DNA from: JBFLYH01 sp964630235
GTDB taxonomy: Bacteria > Oederibacteriota > JAAXVQ01 > JAUVAV01
Length of the DNA: 64,000 bases
NCBI GenBank assembly: GCA_964630235.1
Contig: CAZVUO010000002.1
Span: 310,001 to 374,000 of the forward strand
Direction: 5' to 3'
Of this stretch, positions 19,070 to 27,437 are shown in pieces. Every line of letters starts with the position of its first letter. Position 1 is the stretch's first letter. The notes below the pieces were generated by a model. It ran no database searches. It saw only the letters and a list, made by a program, of their open reading frames with translations, and was not told where the DNA came from. A program made the translations under genes and the position numbers.

Positions 19070-20842
19070 ATGCCGCGCTGGAAAAACCTTCTGCATCCCG
19101 AAATCTGGCTGGGTCTGGCGGCGCTCCTGCTCTTCTCCCTGCCGTTCTTTTTAAGCGACCTGGACCTCACCCTGGCCAGGTTCTGGTACCGCGACGGCTG
19201 GGGCCTGGGCGACCAGCAACCCTGGCTCGCGTTGTACAAATTCGGGACCTGGCCCGGTCTGATTCTCTCCGCGGCAGCCCTGGTGGCCTTGTTTGGCTCC
19301 TGGATCTGGCCGGGCTGGCGGAACCGGCGGCGCAGCGCGGCCCTGGTGGTGCTCACGCTGCTGATCGCGCCCGGACTGCTGATCAACGCGCTGGGCAAGG
19401 ATTATTGGGGCAGGCCCAGGCCGCGGGACGTGCTGACCTTTCAAGGCCAGCAGGAATTCCGCCGCATTCACCAGCCCGCGGGCCCGGGCCAAGGCGAGTC
19501 CTTCCCCTGCGGCCACGCCTCGGTGGGCTTCCTGTTCGTCAGTCTGTACTTTGTCGCCCGCCGCCGCGAGCTCCGCTGGGCCGCTCTGGGAACGGGCCTG
19601 GGTTATGGCGCCCTGCTCGGCGTGGCGCGCATGGCCCAGGGCGGACATTTCGCCTCGGACGTCCTGTGGTCAGGCGGTCTGACCTATTTGACCGCCGCGG
19701 TCCTGCATCATGTGGTGCTGCCGCCTGTGCCTGACCCCGGGGCGCCTGCGCCTCCGCCGCCTCCACCGGCAGATCCGCGGCAGAAGCTCATGGGCTGGAT
19801 TCTGCTCGCGTCATCGCTCGTCCTGCTGACCGGTTTCTTCCTCCTGGCTTCCCCTTTTACTAAAACCTGGTCCGGCGCCGTGGAAGGTTCACCGGACTTG
19901 ACGGCAATCCGCCTCATACTGCCGGCCGGAGCCGAGGAAATCCGTGTGGACCACGCCGATCAAGATCCGGCCGTGACCGTGAAAGCCGAGGTGCGCGGGT
20001 TCGGGTTCCCGAAGCTGGACCTGCTGGGAAGTTTCACCGCGTCCGCTCAGGGAACCACCCTCGCCGCGGCGCTGAATCTCCGCTTCAACCGGGTGACCAC
20101 CGAGCGTACCGGCCGGATCGAAATTAAAGTCCGCCGTTCCCTGGCCATCGGCCTAGAAGCCACGGGCGCGAACCGCGATTTCCGGCTGGGCGAGCACGCG
20201 GGCGCCGGCCGGTGGGAGGAGCTTCGCATCGAGACGCCCCGCGGACGCGTTTGGTTCTGGGGCCGGCCGGGCGCGCGGATCAGCGGGCCGGTGTGGCTGC
20301 AGTCCCGCCGCGGCACGGTCCAGGTTTTCCTGGAAGACCTGCAGGACCCGGGCCGTCCGGAGTGGGACCTGGGATCGGAACGCGGGACGGTCCTGATCAC
20401 GGCCGTGCAGCGGACCGCCACGGACCAGCCGCTCAAGCTGCGGGCATGGTCGAAAACCGGGAATGTGGTTTTCGACGGGACCATCAGTCCGGCGTGCGGT
20501 TTGAACCTGCGCTGGGACGAAGGCGACGGGCGCTCGAGCCTGTCCGCCAAAGGGACCTGGCTTCAGGAAGGCAATCAATTTCTGGGTCCGGCCGGATTGG
20601 ACCGGCCGCACTACCAAGTGTATCTGGCGACGTCCAGCGGGCTGCTGGGGGTGAAAGTGAAGCAGGGCGAAGGTGAAGCCGTGGCCGCCTGGCCCACGCC
20701 GACCATCACGGCCACGCCGTGGCGGGGCGACCACGCCGGTATGATGGAGATCCAGCTCGAACCCACGCCCACGCCGCGGCCGCCCAGCTGGGTCGAACAG
20801 GAATTGATTGACCTGCCCACTGGCGACCAGCAGAAACCCTGA
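19070..20842 (+). CDS. PAP2 phosphatase with large extracytoplasmic C-terminal domain
   Basis: 590 aa, GGAGG before the ATG. Residues 1 to about 218 are a multi-spanning PAP2-type phosphatase with the three signature motifs: Lys110-x4-Arg-Pro (KDYWGRPRP), CGHAS with His149, and Arg187/His193/Asp197 (ARMAQGGHFASD). The WGRPRP form occurs in lipid A and undecaprenyl-phosphate phosphatases. A Pro-rich linker and another transmembrane helix (about 241-260) lead to about 330 residues of beta-rich sequence, probably outside the membrane and faintly like DUF4097 repeats, ending in a Pro/Thr-rich segment. Likely substrate: a lipid-linked phosphate at the outer face of the inner membrane. The extra domain is unexplained. 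Confidence 0.82.
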   Translation: MPRWKNLLHPEIWLGLAALLLFSLPFFLSDLDLTLARFWYRDGWGLGDQQPWLALYKFGTWPGLILSAAALVALFGSWIWPGWRNRRRSAALVVLTLLIAPGLLINALGKDYWGRPRPRDVLTFQGQQEFRRIHQPAGPGQGESFPCGHASVGFLFVSLYFVARRRELRWAALGTGLGYGALLGVARMAQGGHFASDVLWSGGLTYLTAAVLHHVVLPPVPDPGAPAPPPPPPADPRQKLMGWILLASSLVLLTGFFLLASPFTKTWSGAVEGSPDLTAIRLILPAGAEEIRVDHADQDPAVTVKAEVRGFGFPKLDLLGSFTASAQGTTLAAALNLRFNRVTTERTGRIEIKVRRSLAIGLEATGANRDFRLGEHAGAGRWEELRIETPRGRVWFWGRPGARISGPVWLQSRRGTVQVFLEDLQDPGRPEWDLGSERGTVLITAVQRTATDQPLKLRAWSKTGNVVFDGTISPACGLNLRWDEGDGRSSLSAKGTWLQEGNQFLGPAGLDRPHYQVYLATSSGLLGVKVKQGEGEAVAAWPTPTITATPWRGDHAGMMEIQLEPTPTPRPPSWVEQELIDLPTGDQQKP

Positions 20843-20852
20843 CTTCTCCGCA

Positions 20853-20943
20853 GTCATTGCGGGGTGCGAGGCGACGCGGCAATCCTAATTCCGGAAATAA
20901 ACAAGATTGCTTCGCTCTCCCCAGAGGGATCGCTCGCAATGAC
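20853..20943. repeat. REP-like palindromic repeat
   Basis: GTCATTGC at 20853-20860 pairs with GCAATGAC at 20936-20943. Inside are GGCAATC and GATTGC near 20878 and 20905. This is the widespread bacterial repeat with CATTGCGAGG...GCTCGCAATGAC ends. It lies between the convergent PAP2 and flavin-oxidase genes and could act as a bidirectional RNA-stabilising or terminating structure. Confidence 0.75.
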
Positions 20944-20953
20944 CCAGGTCAAT

Positions 20954-21370
20954 TTAAAATTTGATCCGGCCCTGCTGGTAGCCCCGCAGGAGCAGGTAGC
21001 GCGCGGTCACGGGTACGATGCGGATCAGCACATACCCCGGGCTGGAAGGGCCTGCTGGAAAATATTTCTCCCAGTCATCCCGCCAAAATTTTTTCTTAAG
21101 GTCGAGGTCTGTCACGACTTCGGCTGTCCCGCTGATCGTGGCCCAGCTTTTATCCGGCCGGCTGAAGTAAACGCACACCCGCGGATCTTTCTGGATCTCC
21201 TTGAGTTTCTGCTCGCTGGCATCCGTGCAGAACCAGACCTCTTCCACCATGGGCAGGCGCAGGCATTCCATGGTCCTGGCTTGAGGAAACCCATCCAGCC
21301 CCGTGGTGACTAAAGCCGCGGTCTCGCACGCGTCAACGACTTCCCATAGTTTCTGCCGGGTAGCATCCAT
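20954..21370 (-). CDS. pyridoxamine 5'-phosphate oxidase-like flavin-binding protein
   Basis: 138 aa from ATG 21370, with GAGG eight bases upstream. Split-barrel FMN-binding fold of the general-stress-protein-26 type: AALVTTGLDGFPQARTM strand-turn, VWFCTDASEQKLKEI, VCVYFSRPDKSWATISGTAEVV and FWRDDWEKYFPAG. Such proteins bind FMN or F420 and are usually reductases or flavin stores of unclear substrate. It is the last gene of the operon starting at 24639, 29 bases after mgtE. Confidence 0.82.
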   Translation of the reverse strand: MDATRQKLWEVVDACETAALVTTGLDGFPQARTMECLRLPMVEEVWFCTDASEQKLKEIQKDPRVCVYFSRPDKSWATISGTAEVVTDLDLKKKFWRDDWEKYFPAGPSSPGYVLIRIVPVTARYLLLRGYQQGRIKF

Positions 21371-21399
21371 CTCATTCACCTCGCTCGGTTGATTTCCCT

Positions 21400-22773
21400 T
21401 CAAATCAAGTGCGGCAGGAGCCGCGTGGCCAGGGACAGCACGATCAGGAACCCCATCAGATCCGTGACCGTGGTCAGGATCGGGCCGGAGGCGATGGCCG
21501 GGTCCAGATTTAAGCGTTTGATCAGGAGCGGCAAGCCGCTGCCCATGCACACCGCGATGATCGTATTCATCCACAGGCTCACGGCCGCCACGCCGCCCAG
21601 CCAGGCTTGGCCTTTCCATAAATATGCCACCAAGCCGATCTCCGTGCCCAGGATCAGGCCGTTGATGAAACCGATCCGAGCCTCCTTGCTGATCACCCGC
21701 CAGAATTCCCGCGGGCTGGTGCGGTTCAAGGCCAGGTCGCGGATGGACACGGCCACGGCCTGCATGCCCGAAACGCCGCTCATGTCGGAAATGATGGGAA
21801 GAAAAACCGCCAGCGCAATCACCGCCTGCAGGGTGTCGGTGTACAGCGCGATCACCGAAGCGGCGATCAGGTTCAGCACGATGTTCAGCGAGAGCCAGGT
21901 GATGCGGCGCCGCACGATCCCGAACACCGGCAGGTCCCGGGTCTCGTCCGTGTCCAGCCCCTGCATTTTCAGGATCTCGTCCGTGGCGATCTCCCGGGTC
22001 AGGCCCACCAAGCTGTCGGCCGTGATCACGCCCAGCAGGCGTTGTCCGTCGTCCACCACGGGCAGGGCCAGATAGCGGTAGCGGTGGAACTGGCGCGCGA
22101 CTTCCTCCTTGCTGGCGCTGTGATGCACGAACTGCACCTGGCTGAGCTTGAGGTCCGCCAAAACCTGTTCCGGACGGCGGGTCACCAGGTCGCGCAGCTG
22201 CAGGACGCCGGTCAGGGTGCCGTTGCGGTCCACCGTATAGACGTAGGTGGCGCCGCCTTCCTTCAGGCGGCGGAGCTGGGCTCTCAGGCTCCGCATGGCC
22301 TGGCGCACGGTCAGGTTCTCGCGCAGCGCGACAAATTCCGTGGCCATCAGGCCGCCGGCGCTGTCTTCGGCGAACGCGATCAGGCGGCGGGCTTTGGCGG
22401 CCTGGCGCGGAGACCAGTTGGCCAGGATCGCGTCGGTTTTCGCCTGCGGCAAATCGCCCAGGACGTCGGCGGCCTCGTCGGACGCCATCTCGCGGACGAT
22501 CCCCGAGGCCACTTCGGGCTCCAGCGCGCCGACCACTTCGGCCTGGTCCCGCTCGTTCAGCTCTCCCACGATCTCCGCCGCGGTCTCGTGATTGAGCATT
22601 TCAAGCAAAGCGAGGCGGTCGGACTCTTCCAGCCGGGCGACCAGGCGCGCGGCGTCCATGGGATGGAGGCCGGCCATGGCGGCCTTGACCGCGGATTCCT
22701 CGCCCTCGCGCAGCTGGCGGGTCACGGTCTCGAGCAGATCCGCGCCGGTGGTGGTGTTCAGGATATCGCCCAT
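21400..22773 (-). CDS. mgtE: magnesium transporter MgtE
   Basis: 457 aa, full length. An N-terminal superhelical domain (about 1-130, rich in DAADVLGDLP-type repeats), two CBS domains (about 140-260), and five C-terminal transmembrane helices with the pore segment PIISDMSGVSGMQAVAV and the P-x-L-x(n)-D-P signature near KRLNLDPAIASGP. MgtE is an inner-membrane Mg2+ channel gated by Mg2+ bound to the N and CBS domains. GAGGG precedes the ATG; the gene begins 9 bases after the DUF488 gene. Confidence 0.95.
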   Translation of the reverse strand: MGDILNTTTGADLLETVTRQLREGEESAVKAAMAGLHPMDAARLVARLEESDRLALLEMLNHETAAEIVGELNERDQAEVVGALEPEVASGIVREMASDEAADVLGDLPQAKTDAILANWSPRQAAKARRLIAFAEDSAGGLMATEFVALRENLTVRQAMRSLRAQLRRLKEGGATYVYTVDRNGTLTGVLQLRDLVTRRPEQVLADLKLSQVQFVHHSASKEEVARQFHRYRYLALPVVDDGQRLLGVITADSLVGLTREIATDEILKMQGLDTDETRDLPVFGIVRRRITWLSLNIVLNLIAASVIALYTDTLQAVIALAVFLPIISDMSGVSGMQAVAVSIRDLALNRTSPREFWRVISKEARIGFINGLILGTEIGLVAYLWKGQAWLGGVAAVSLWMNTIIAVCMGSGLPLLIKRLNLDPAIASGPILTTVTDLMGFLIVLSLATRLLPHLI

Positions 22774-22782
22774 GCTTTTCCC

Positions 22783-23346
22783 TCAGAATAACGGCAGCTG
22801 TTCACCAGCCGCCGGATACGTCACGCGGGAATCCTTGACCTCCGCGCCAGGGGTCAGCGCGTGTTCCTGCGGATCCAGTTCAGGGTGCAGGTGCCAGACC
22901 GAATAGCCCCGCGCCAGCAGCCAGTCGGAAAGAAAGCGGCGGTGGCATTTCCGCCAGTCCGCCTCGGCGCACACCAGCGCCACCCAGCCCAGTTCGGCCA
23001 GGGCCGCCAGGCGGGCCAGGCCGCGCCCGGCCTCGGCGCTCAGCAAATAATCCGCGTACGGCCGCCATTCGCGCGGCAGGCCGGTGTTGGGCGACTGGGG
23101 CGGCAGCGGCCGGTTCTTTCCGCCCAGTTCCTTGAGATGATGATACGCGATGCCGACCGCGGGCAGCCGTTCGGCCAGCGTCTCCCGGTTAAACTGCGGG
23201 TGCCGGCGTGAGTGCGGGACGCTGCGGATGTCCACCACGGTCTGGACGCCATGGCGCCGCAGCAGGGAGATGAACGTCTCCAGGGCCAGGGTGGAATGCC
23301 CCAGCGTGTATATCCTTCGTTGACCGCGCTTTCCCGTGTCCCCCAT
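22783..23346 (-). CDS. DUF488 family protein
   Basis: 187 aa from ATG 23346, the only ATG that keeps the family's IYTLGHST strand close to the N-terminus; the ribosome site (GGCGGGAA) is weak. Family motifs: YTLGHST, DIRSVPHSRRHPQFN, LGGKNR and the Cys-containing VALVCAEADWRKCHRR. Members are small cytoplasmic proteins of unknown function, often near stress or repair genes. The next gene, mgtE, follows closely. Confidence 0.85.
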   Translation of the reverse strand: MGDTGKRGQRRIYTLGHSTLALETFISLLRRHGVQTVVDIRSVPHSRRHPQFNRETLAERLPAVGIAYHHLKELGGKNRPLPPQSPNTGLPREWRPYADYLLSAEAGRGLARLAALAELGWVALVCAEADWRKCHRRFLSDWLLARGYSVWHLHPELDPQEHALTPGAEVKDSRVTYPAAGEQLPLF

Positions 23347-23419
23347 ACCGTTCCCGCCAGGCGGAGCTTCCTCTCCTCGGGTTTCATCGCCTTGAAAAGC
23401 AAGCTGGTGATTCTTTTCC

Positions 23420-24196
23420 CTATTCCCGTTTTGCCGGACCGCACACCGGGCAATCGGCCGCGGGTTGAAACCCGACCTCCCGCCAGCGCTGGTCCAGCGC
23501 GTGATACACCAGCAACCGGTTGGTAAGCAGACGGCCGATGCCCAGCAGGCATTTGACGGCTTCGGACGCCTGAATGATGCCGAGCAGACCGGCCACGCTG
23601 CCCAAAATTCCTCCGGACGCCTGGTCCGGAACCAGCGCGGAAGGCGGCGGCGACTGGAACAGGCAGCGGCAGCACCCGCTCGCGCCCCCGGGAACATACG
23701 TAAACGTCTGCCCTTCAAATCCGCGGACGCCGGCGTGGCTGAACGGTTTGCGCCCCCGCACGCAAACATCGGAGATCAGGAATTTCGTGCTGAAATTGTC
23801 CGACGCGTCCAGCACGAAACCGTACTCCGCGGCCAGGCGCGGCAGGGTTTCCTCCGTGGCCCGCAGGTCCAACTGGTCCAGCCGGAGACCGGGATTGAGA
23901 TCCCGGAGTTTCGCGGCGGCGGATGCGGTTTTCGGCTTGCCCAGGTCGGGCGTGGCGTGCAGGATCTGCCGCTGCAGGTTGGAGCATTCCACGCGGTCGG
24001 CGTCCAGCAATCCCAGCCGCCCGACGCCCGCGGCGGCCAGGTACCAGGCGGCCGCGGAACCCAGGCCTCCCAGGCCGATGACGAGAACCGACGCCTGGAG
24101 CAAACGCACCTGTCCCTCGGGGCCGATCTCCGGCAGCGCCAGCTGGCGCGCGTATCGTTCGTTCTGTTCAGGGGTCAGAAAAGCGGAGGCGTTCAC
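23420..24196 (-). CDS. ThiF/MoeB/HesA-family adenylyltransferase (E1-like)
   Basis: 258 aa, GTG start overlapping the PilZ stop. Nucleotide-binding GLGGLGSAAAWYLAAAG, Arg finger in NLQRQIL, DASDNFSTKF, and two zinc-binding Cys pairs (CRCLF about residue 177; CPVC near the C-terminus). The protein should adenylate the C-terminal Gly-Gly of a ubiquitin-like sulfur carrier (ThiS or MoaD) for thiamin or molybdopterin synthesis. No carrier or other cofactor gene lies nearby, so the partner cannot be assigned and no thiF/moeB symbol is given. Confidence 0.9.
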   Translation of the reverse strand: MNASAFLTPEQNERYARQLALPEIGPEGQVRLLQASVLVIGLGGLGSAAAWYLAAAGVGRLGLLDADRVECSNLQRQILHATPDLGKPKTASAAAKLRDLNPGLRLDQLDLRATEETLPRLAAEYGFVLDASDNFSTKFLISDVCVRGRKPFSHAGVRGFEGQTFTYVPGGASGCCRCLFQSPPPSALVPDQASGGILGSVAGLLGIIQASEAVKCLLGIGRLLTNRLLVYHALDQRWREVGFQPAADCPVCGPAKRE

Positions 24197-24639
24197 TTCA
24201 TCAGCGTGGATTTGGAATAATCCAGCTTATAGTCCAGAAAAAAGGTCTTGAGAATATCCCGGCCGGTTTCCGTGACTTCCAGGAACTGCACACCCGCGAT
24301 ATATTTTTTTCCGCTCTGATGCTGGCACCAGGCTACCCGGGAAAAAACCGCGACCGGAATACAGCCCTTTTCAGGGCAGACCTGGCCGTCGAATTGACGC
24401 AGTTTTTTGCTCGCGTCTTCGGGCACGAGCAGGGTCAGCAGCAATTGCTGGTCCTTGTCCAGTTTCTTGTCGCACGACATGGCCAGACCTTCAACTCCCA
24501 GGTCATCCGAAACGGTCTCAAATGCCATGGAGAGTTTCTCGCGGTTCACCAGCATGAATTGGATGCCGAGGGTCAGGGGAATACGGGGATAACGACGGCG
24601 CTCCGCCGCGGCTTGGCCATGATATTGAACGGGATTCAT
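24193..24639 (-). CDS. PilZ-domain protein
   Basis: 148 aa, start with AAGGAG. The RxxxR-type motif (RRRYPRIPL, residues 14-22) and the second motif in the form DLGVEGLAM are present, but the usual Ser of (D/N)xSxxG is Gly here. It ends with a beta-strand plus helix (GVQFLEVTETGRDILKTFF). PilZ domains bind cyclic di-GMP. The gene heads a five-gene operon and stands divergent to a GGDEF-EAL gene 210 bases away, which may supply or remove its ligand. A second protein of the same architecture is at 40418-40837. Confidence 0.85.
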   Translation of the reverse strand: MNPVQYHGQAAAERRRYPRIPLTLGIQFMLVNREKLSMAFETVSDDLGVEGLAMSCDKKLDKDQQLLLTLLVPEDASKKLRQFDGQVCPEKGCIPVAVFSRVAWCQHQSGKKYIAGVQFLEVTETGRDILKTFFLDYKLDYSKSTLMK

Positions 24640-24849
24640 CTGGCGTCACTCCTTGCCCAAAGAGGGGTAAACCTTCTGGCTCAACCGCCGGGCCGCCCAA
24701 ATGTTACCACGGCTTTTTTGAGGGAGCAAAGCCTTTTTTTCAGAACCCGCATCCCTGGAGCGGCAAACGGCGCGGCAGTCGGCGGCTCGCGCCGGCGGAT
24801 TATTCCGTTACTTTTAGCACCGGAATTTGTTATGATGTTAGCTTGACGT
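24640..24849. other. divergent intergenic region, PilZ / GGDEF-EAL
   Basis: No gene. A GGCTTT-AAAGCC hairpin followed by T7 lies at about 24713-24741, but no rightward gene precedes it, so its role is unclear. Close to the right-hand gene is an extended -10 element (TGT-TATGAT, 24828-24836) with no good -35. Confidence 0.45.
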
Positions 24850-26667
24850 ATGCCTCCCACCCGCAGAAAACACTCCCGGACCCGTCCTTCCTCCGGCCGT
24901 AGGCCGGCGCGGCGCCGTGCGTCCGCGCCAGGCCCTTCCTGCTCCATCATGCAGACCCTCTATGACCAGGTGTGCGGCGAGGACCGGCTGTATCTCTTTA
25001 CCCGCACCGTGGACCAGAGTCCGGTCGCGGTCATGGCCGCCTCTCCGCAGGGATTGATCGAATACGTCAACCCCCGCTTCTCCCAAATCAGCGGACGTCA
25101 GATCAAGCAATTAACCGGCCAGCGCCTGCCCCTCCTGGCCAAAACAGGAACCAGCCTCTGGGAAGCCCTGTGGGACAAAGTCCGTCCCTTGCGTGAATGG
25201 CAGGGCGAACTGCAGGCCGCGGACGCGGATCCGCCCGCGAGCTGGGGATCGGTTTCGATCCGGCCGGTCCGGAACGCGCGCGGCCGGCTCACCCACGTCC
25301 TGATCTTTCTGGAAGATATCACCCGCCAGAAACAGTCCGAAGCCATGATCGAACACCTCTCCCACTACGATTCCCTGACCGACCTCCCCAACCGCGAACA
25401 TTTCATCCTCCGCCTCACCGCGGCCCTGGACGCCGCTAAAAAGCAGGGGCACCAGGTGGGGGTGGCCATCGTGGGCCTGGACCGTTTCAAGCTGATCAAC
25501 AACACCCTGGGGCACACGGCGGGCGACCGGGTGATCCGCAGCGTGGGCCACCGCCTGCGGGACCAGGTGGACGACAAAACCGTGATCGCCCGGATGGGCG
25601 GAGATGAATTCATTCTGCTCTTTCCCAAGCTGGACCATTTCCGCCAAGCCACCCAGCAGTGCCTGGAAATTCTCTCCGCGTTCACCCAGCCCTTCCAGGC
25701 GGGCGATCAGGAGGTCTATGTCAAGGCCAGCATGGGCGTGAGCCTGTTCCCGGAGGATGGGGAGGACCCCCAGACACTCATTAAAAACGCGGACGCCGCC
25801 CTCAACGAGGCCAAACAGACCGGCCGCAACCACCATAAATTCTACACGGCCAAGCTGGATACCGCCGCGCCCGAACAGCTCTTCATCGAAACGTCCCTGC
25901 GGCAGGCCCTGGAGCGCGAGGAGTTCGTGGTGTACTACCAGCCCCAGGTTAATTACGCCACCAACCAGATCATCGGCTGGGAGGCCCTGCTGCGCTGGCA
26001 GCACCCCAAGCTGGGGCTGCTCGCTCCCGACCGCTTCATCGGCCTGGCCGAAGAGACCGGGCTGATCGTGCCGCTGGGACTCTGGGCCCTGCGCACCGCC
26101 TGCCGCCAGGTGCGTCACTGGCAGCTGGCCGGATTCCCGGAGCTGAGGATCGCCGTCAACCTCTCCGCCCGGCAGATCCTGGAGCCGGAGCTGGTCGAGG
26201 CCGTGCTGGGCATCTGCCGGGAAGTGGACCTGGATCCGCGGTTTCTCGAGCTGGAAATCACGGAGAGCATCTTCATGGAAGATTCCACGGTCACCAAGAT
26301 GATCCTGCAGTGGCTGCGGAAAAAGGGCGCGAGCATCGCCATTGACGATTTCGGCACCGGCTACTCTTCGCTCACCTACCTGAAGCAATTCCCGATCAGC
26401 GTGCTCAAGATAGACCGCTCCTTCATCAAGGACTGCCTGAGCAACCCGGACGACGCGGCCCTCGTCGCCACCATCGTGTCCATTGCCCGCAACCTGGACC
26501 TGCGCCTGATCGCCGAAGGCGTGGAGACCAAGGAACAGCTGGACTTTCTGCAGTCCCTCGGCTGTCAGGAATTCCAGGGCTTTTTCTTTTCACGCCCCCT
26601 GCCGGCCTCCGAATGCCTGCCCCGTCTTAAGTCGGGCCTGGTTCTACCGTCCTCCCGCCCGGCGTAG
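24850..26667 (+). CDS. PAS-GGDEF-EAL cyclic di-GMP enzyme
   Basis: 605 aa. An Arg-rich N-terminus (1 to about 33) may not be translated: an ATG at 24949 is an alternative, and neither start has a clear Shine-Dalgarno. PAS/PAC sensor (about 50-165, TVDQSPVAVMAAS to FLEDITRQK), GGDEF domain with an intact GGDEF at 250-254, and EAL domain with intact EALLRW at 378-383, VNLSARQ, ELEITES, DDFGTGYSSL and AEGVET. The inhibitory RxxD before GGDEF is absent. The protein could both make and break down c-di-GMP. No membrane segments are seen, so it is probably cytoplasmic. It faces the PilZ gene. Confidence 0.92.
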   Translation: MPPTRRKHSRTRPSSGRRPARRRASAPGPSCSIMQTLYDQVCGEDRLYLFTRTVDQSPVAVMAASPQGLIEYVNPRFSQISGRQIKQLTGQRLPLLAKTGTSLWEALWDKVRPLREWQGELQAADADPPASWGSVSIRPVRNARGRLTHVLIFLEDITRQKQSEAMIEHLSHYDSLTDLPNREHFILRLTAALDAAKKQGHQVGVAIVGLDRFKLINNTLGHTAGDRVIRSVGHRLRDQVDDKTVIARMGGDEFILLFPKLDHFRQATQQCLEILSAFTQPFQAGDQEVYVKASMGVSLFPEDGEDPQTLIKNADAALNEAKQTGRNHHKFYTAKLDTAAPEQLFIETSLRQALEREEFVVYYQPQVNYATNQIIGWEALLRWQHPKLGLLAPDRFIGLAEETGLIVPLGLWALRTACRQVRHWQLAGFPELRIAVNLSARQILEPELVEAVLGICREVDLDPRFLELEITESIFMEDSTVTKMILQWLRKKGASIAIDDFGTGYSSLTYLKQFPISVLKIDRSFIKDCLSNPDDAALVATIVSIARNLDLRLIAEGVETKEQLDFLQSLGCQEFQGFFFSRPLPASECLPRLKSGLVLPSSRPA

Positions 26668-26678
26668 CCCCTGCCCAT

Positions 26679-27431
26679 ATGACCGCCGCCCCGGTCCCCG
26701 AACGCGTGCGTCTGTCCAAGCTGATGGCCGCGCGCGGCTTGTGTTCCCGCCGCGAAGCGGACGAACTGATCAGCCGCGGCTGGGTGCTGGTGGACGGCGC
26801 GCCGGTCACGGTGCTGGGCACGAAGATCTCCCCGGCCCAGCAGATCACCCTCTCCCCGCAGGCCCAGGCCAGCGTCCGGCGCAGCGTGACCATCCTGCTG
26901 AACAAACCCCTGGGCTATGTCTCCGGCCAGCCGGAGCCCGGCATGCCGGCCGCCATCACCTTGATCTGTCCGGAGAACCGCTTTGCCGGCGACCGTCTGC
27001 CCCTGCATTTTTCAGCCGCGCACCTCGCGCATCTGGCGCCGGCCGGGCGCCTGGACATTAATTCCCAGGGATTGCTGGTGCTGACCCAGGACGGCCGGAT
27101 CGCCCGCCAGCTGATCGGCAGCGTCGGACGGATCGAAAAAGAGTATTTGGTGCGGGTGAACGGCCGGGTGACGCCCCAGACGCTGGACCGGCTGCGTCAC
27201 GGGCTGACCCTGGACGGAAAAAAACTGCTGCCAATCCAGGTGCGCCAGCTGGACGCGGGTTATCTGCAGATGGTCCTGCGGGAGGGGCGCAAGCGGCAGA
27301 TCCGGCGCATGTGCGAGGCCGTGGGGCTGGAGGTCGTCGGGTTGAAGCGGGTCCGCATCGGCCGGGTGGTGCTGGGCAATCTGCCGGTGGGCCAGTGGCG
27401 CTACCTGGGCCCGGATGAACGGTTCGCGTAG
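26679..27431 (+). CDS. RsuA/RluB/RluF-family pseudouridine synthase
   Basis: 250 aa. N-terminal S4 RNA-binding domain (VRLSKLMAARGLCSRREADELI) and synthase domain with the catalytic Asp in GRLDINSQGLLVLTQDG and the family end motif REGRKRQIRRMCEAVGLEV. It isomerises a uridine in rRNA. The sequence is closest in style to RluF, but the target position cannot be set. It begins 11 bases after the GGDEF-EAL stop, so the two are probably cotranscribed. Confidence 0.9.
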   Translation: MTAAPVPERVRLSKLMAARGLCSRREADELISRGWVLVDGAPVTVLGTKISPAQQITLSPQAQASVRRSVTILLNKPLGYVSGQPEPGMPAAITLICPENRFAGDRLPLHFSAAHLAHLAPAGRLDINSQGLLVLTQDGRIARQLIGSVGRIEKEYLVRVNGRVTPQTLDRLRHGLTLDGKKLLPIQVRQLDAGYLQMVLREGRKRQIRRMCEAVGLEVVGLKRVRIGRVVLGNLPVGQWRYLGPDERFA

Positions 27432-27437
27432 AACGGT

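Noticed and set aside
24713..24741. GGCTTT/AAAGCC hairpin followed by seven T residues, as a terminator
   Set aside because: On the strand where the T-run is correct there is no upstream gene, because the neighbouring PilZ gene is transcribed away. It is kept only as an unexplained hairpin.
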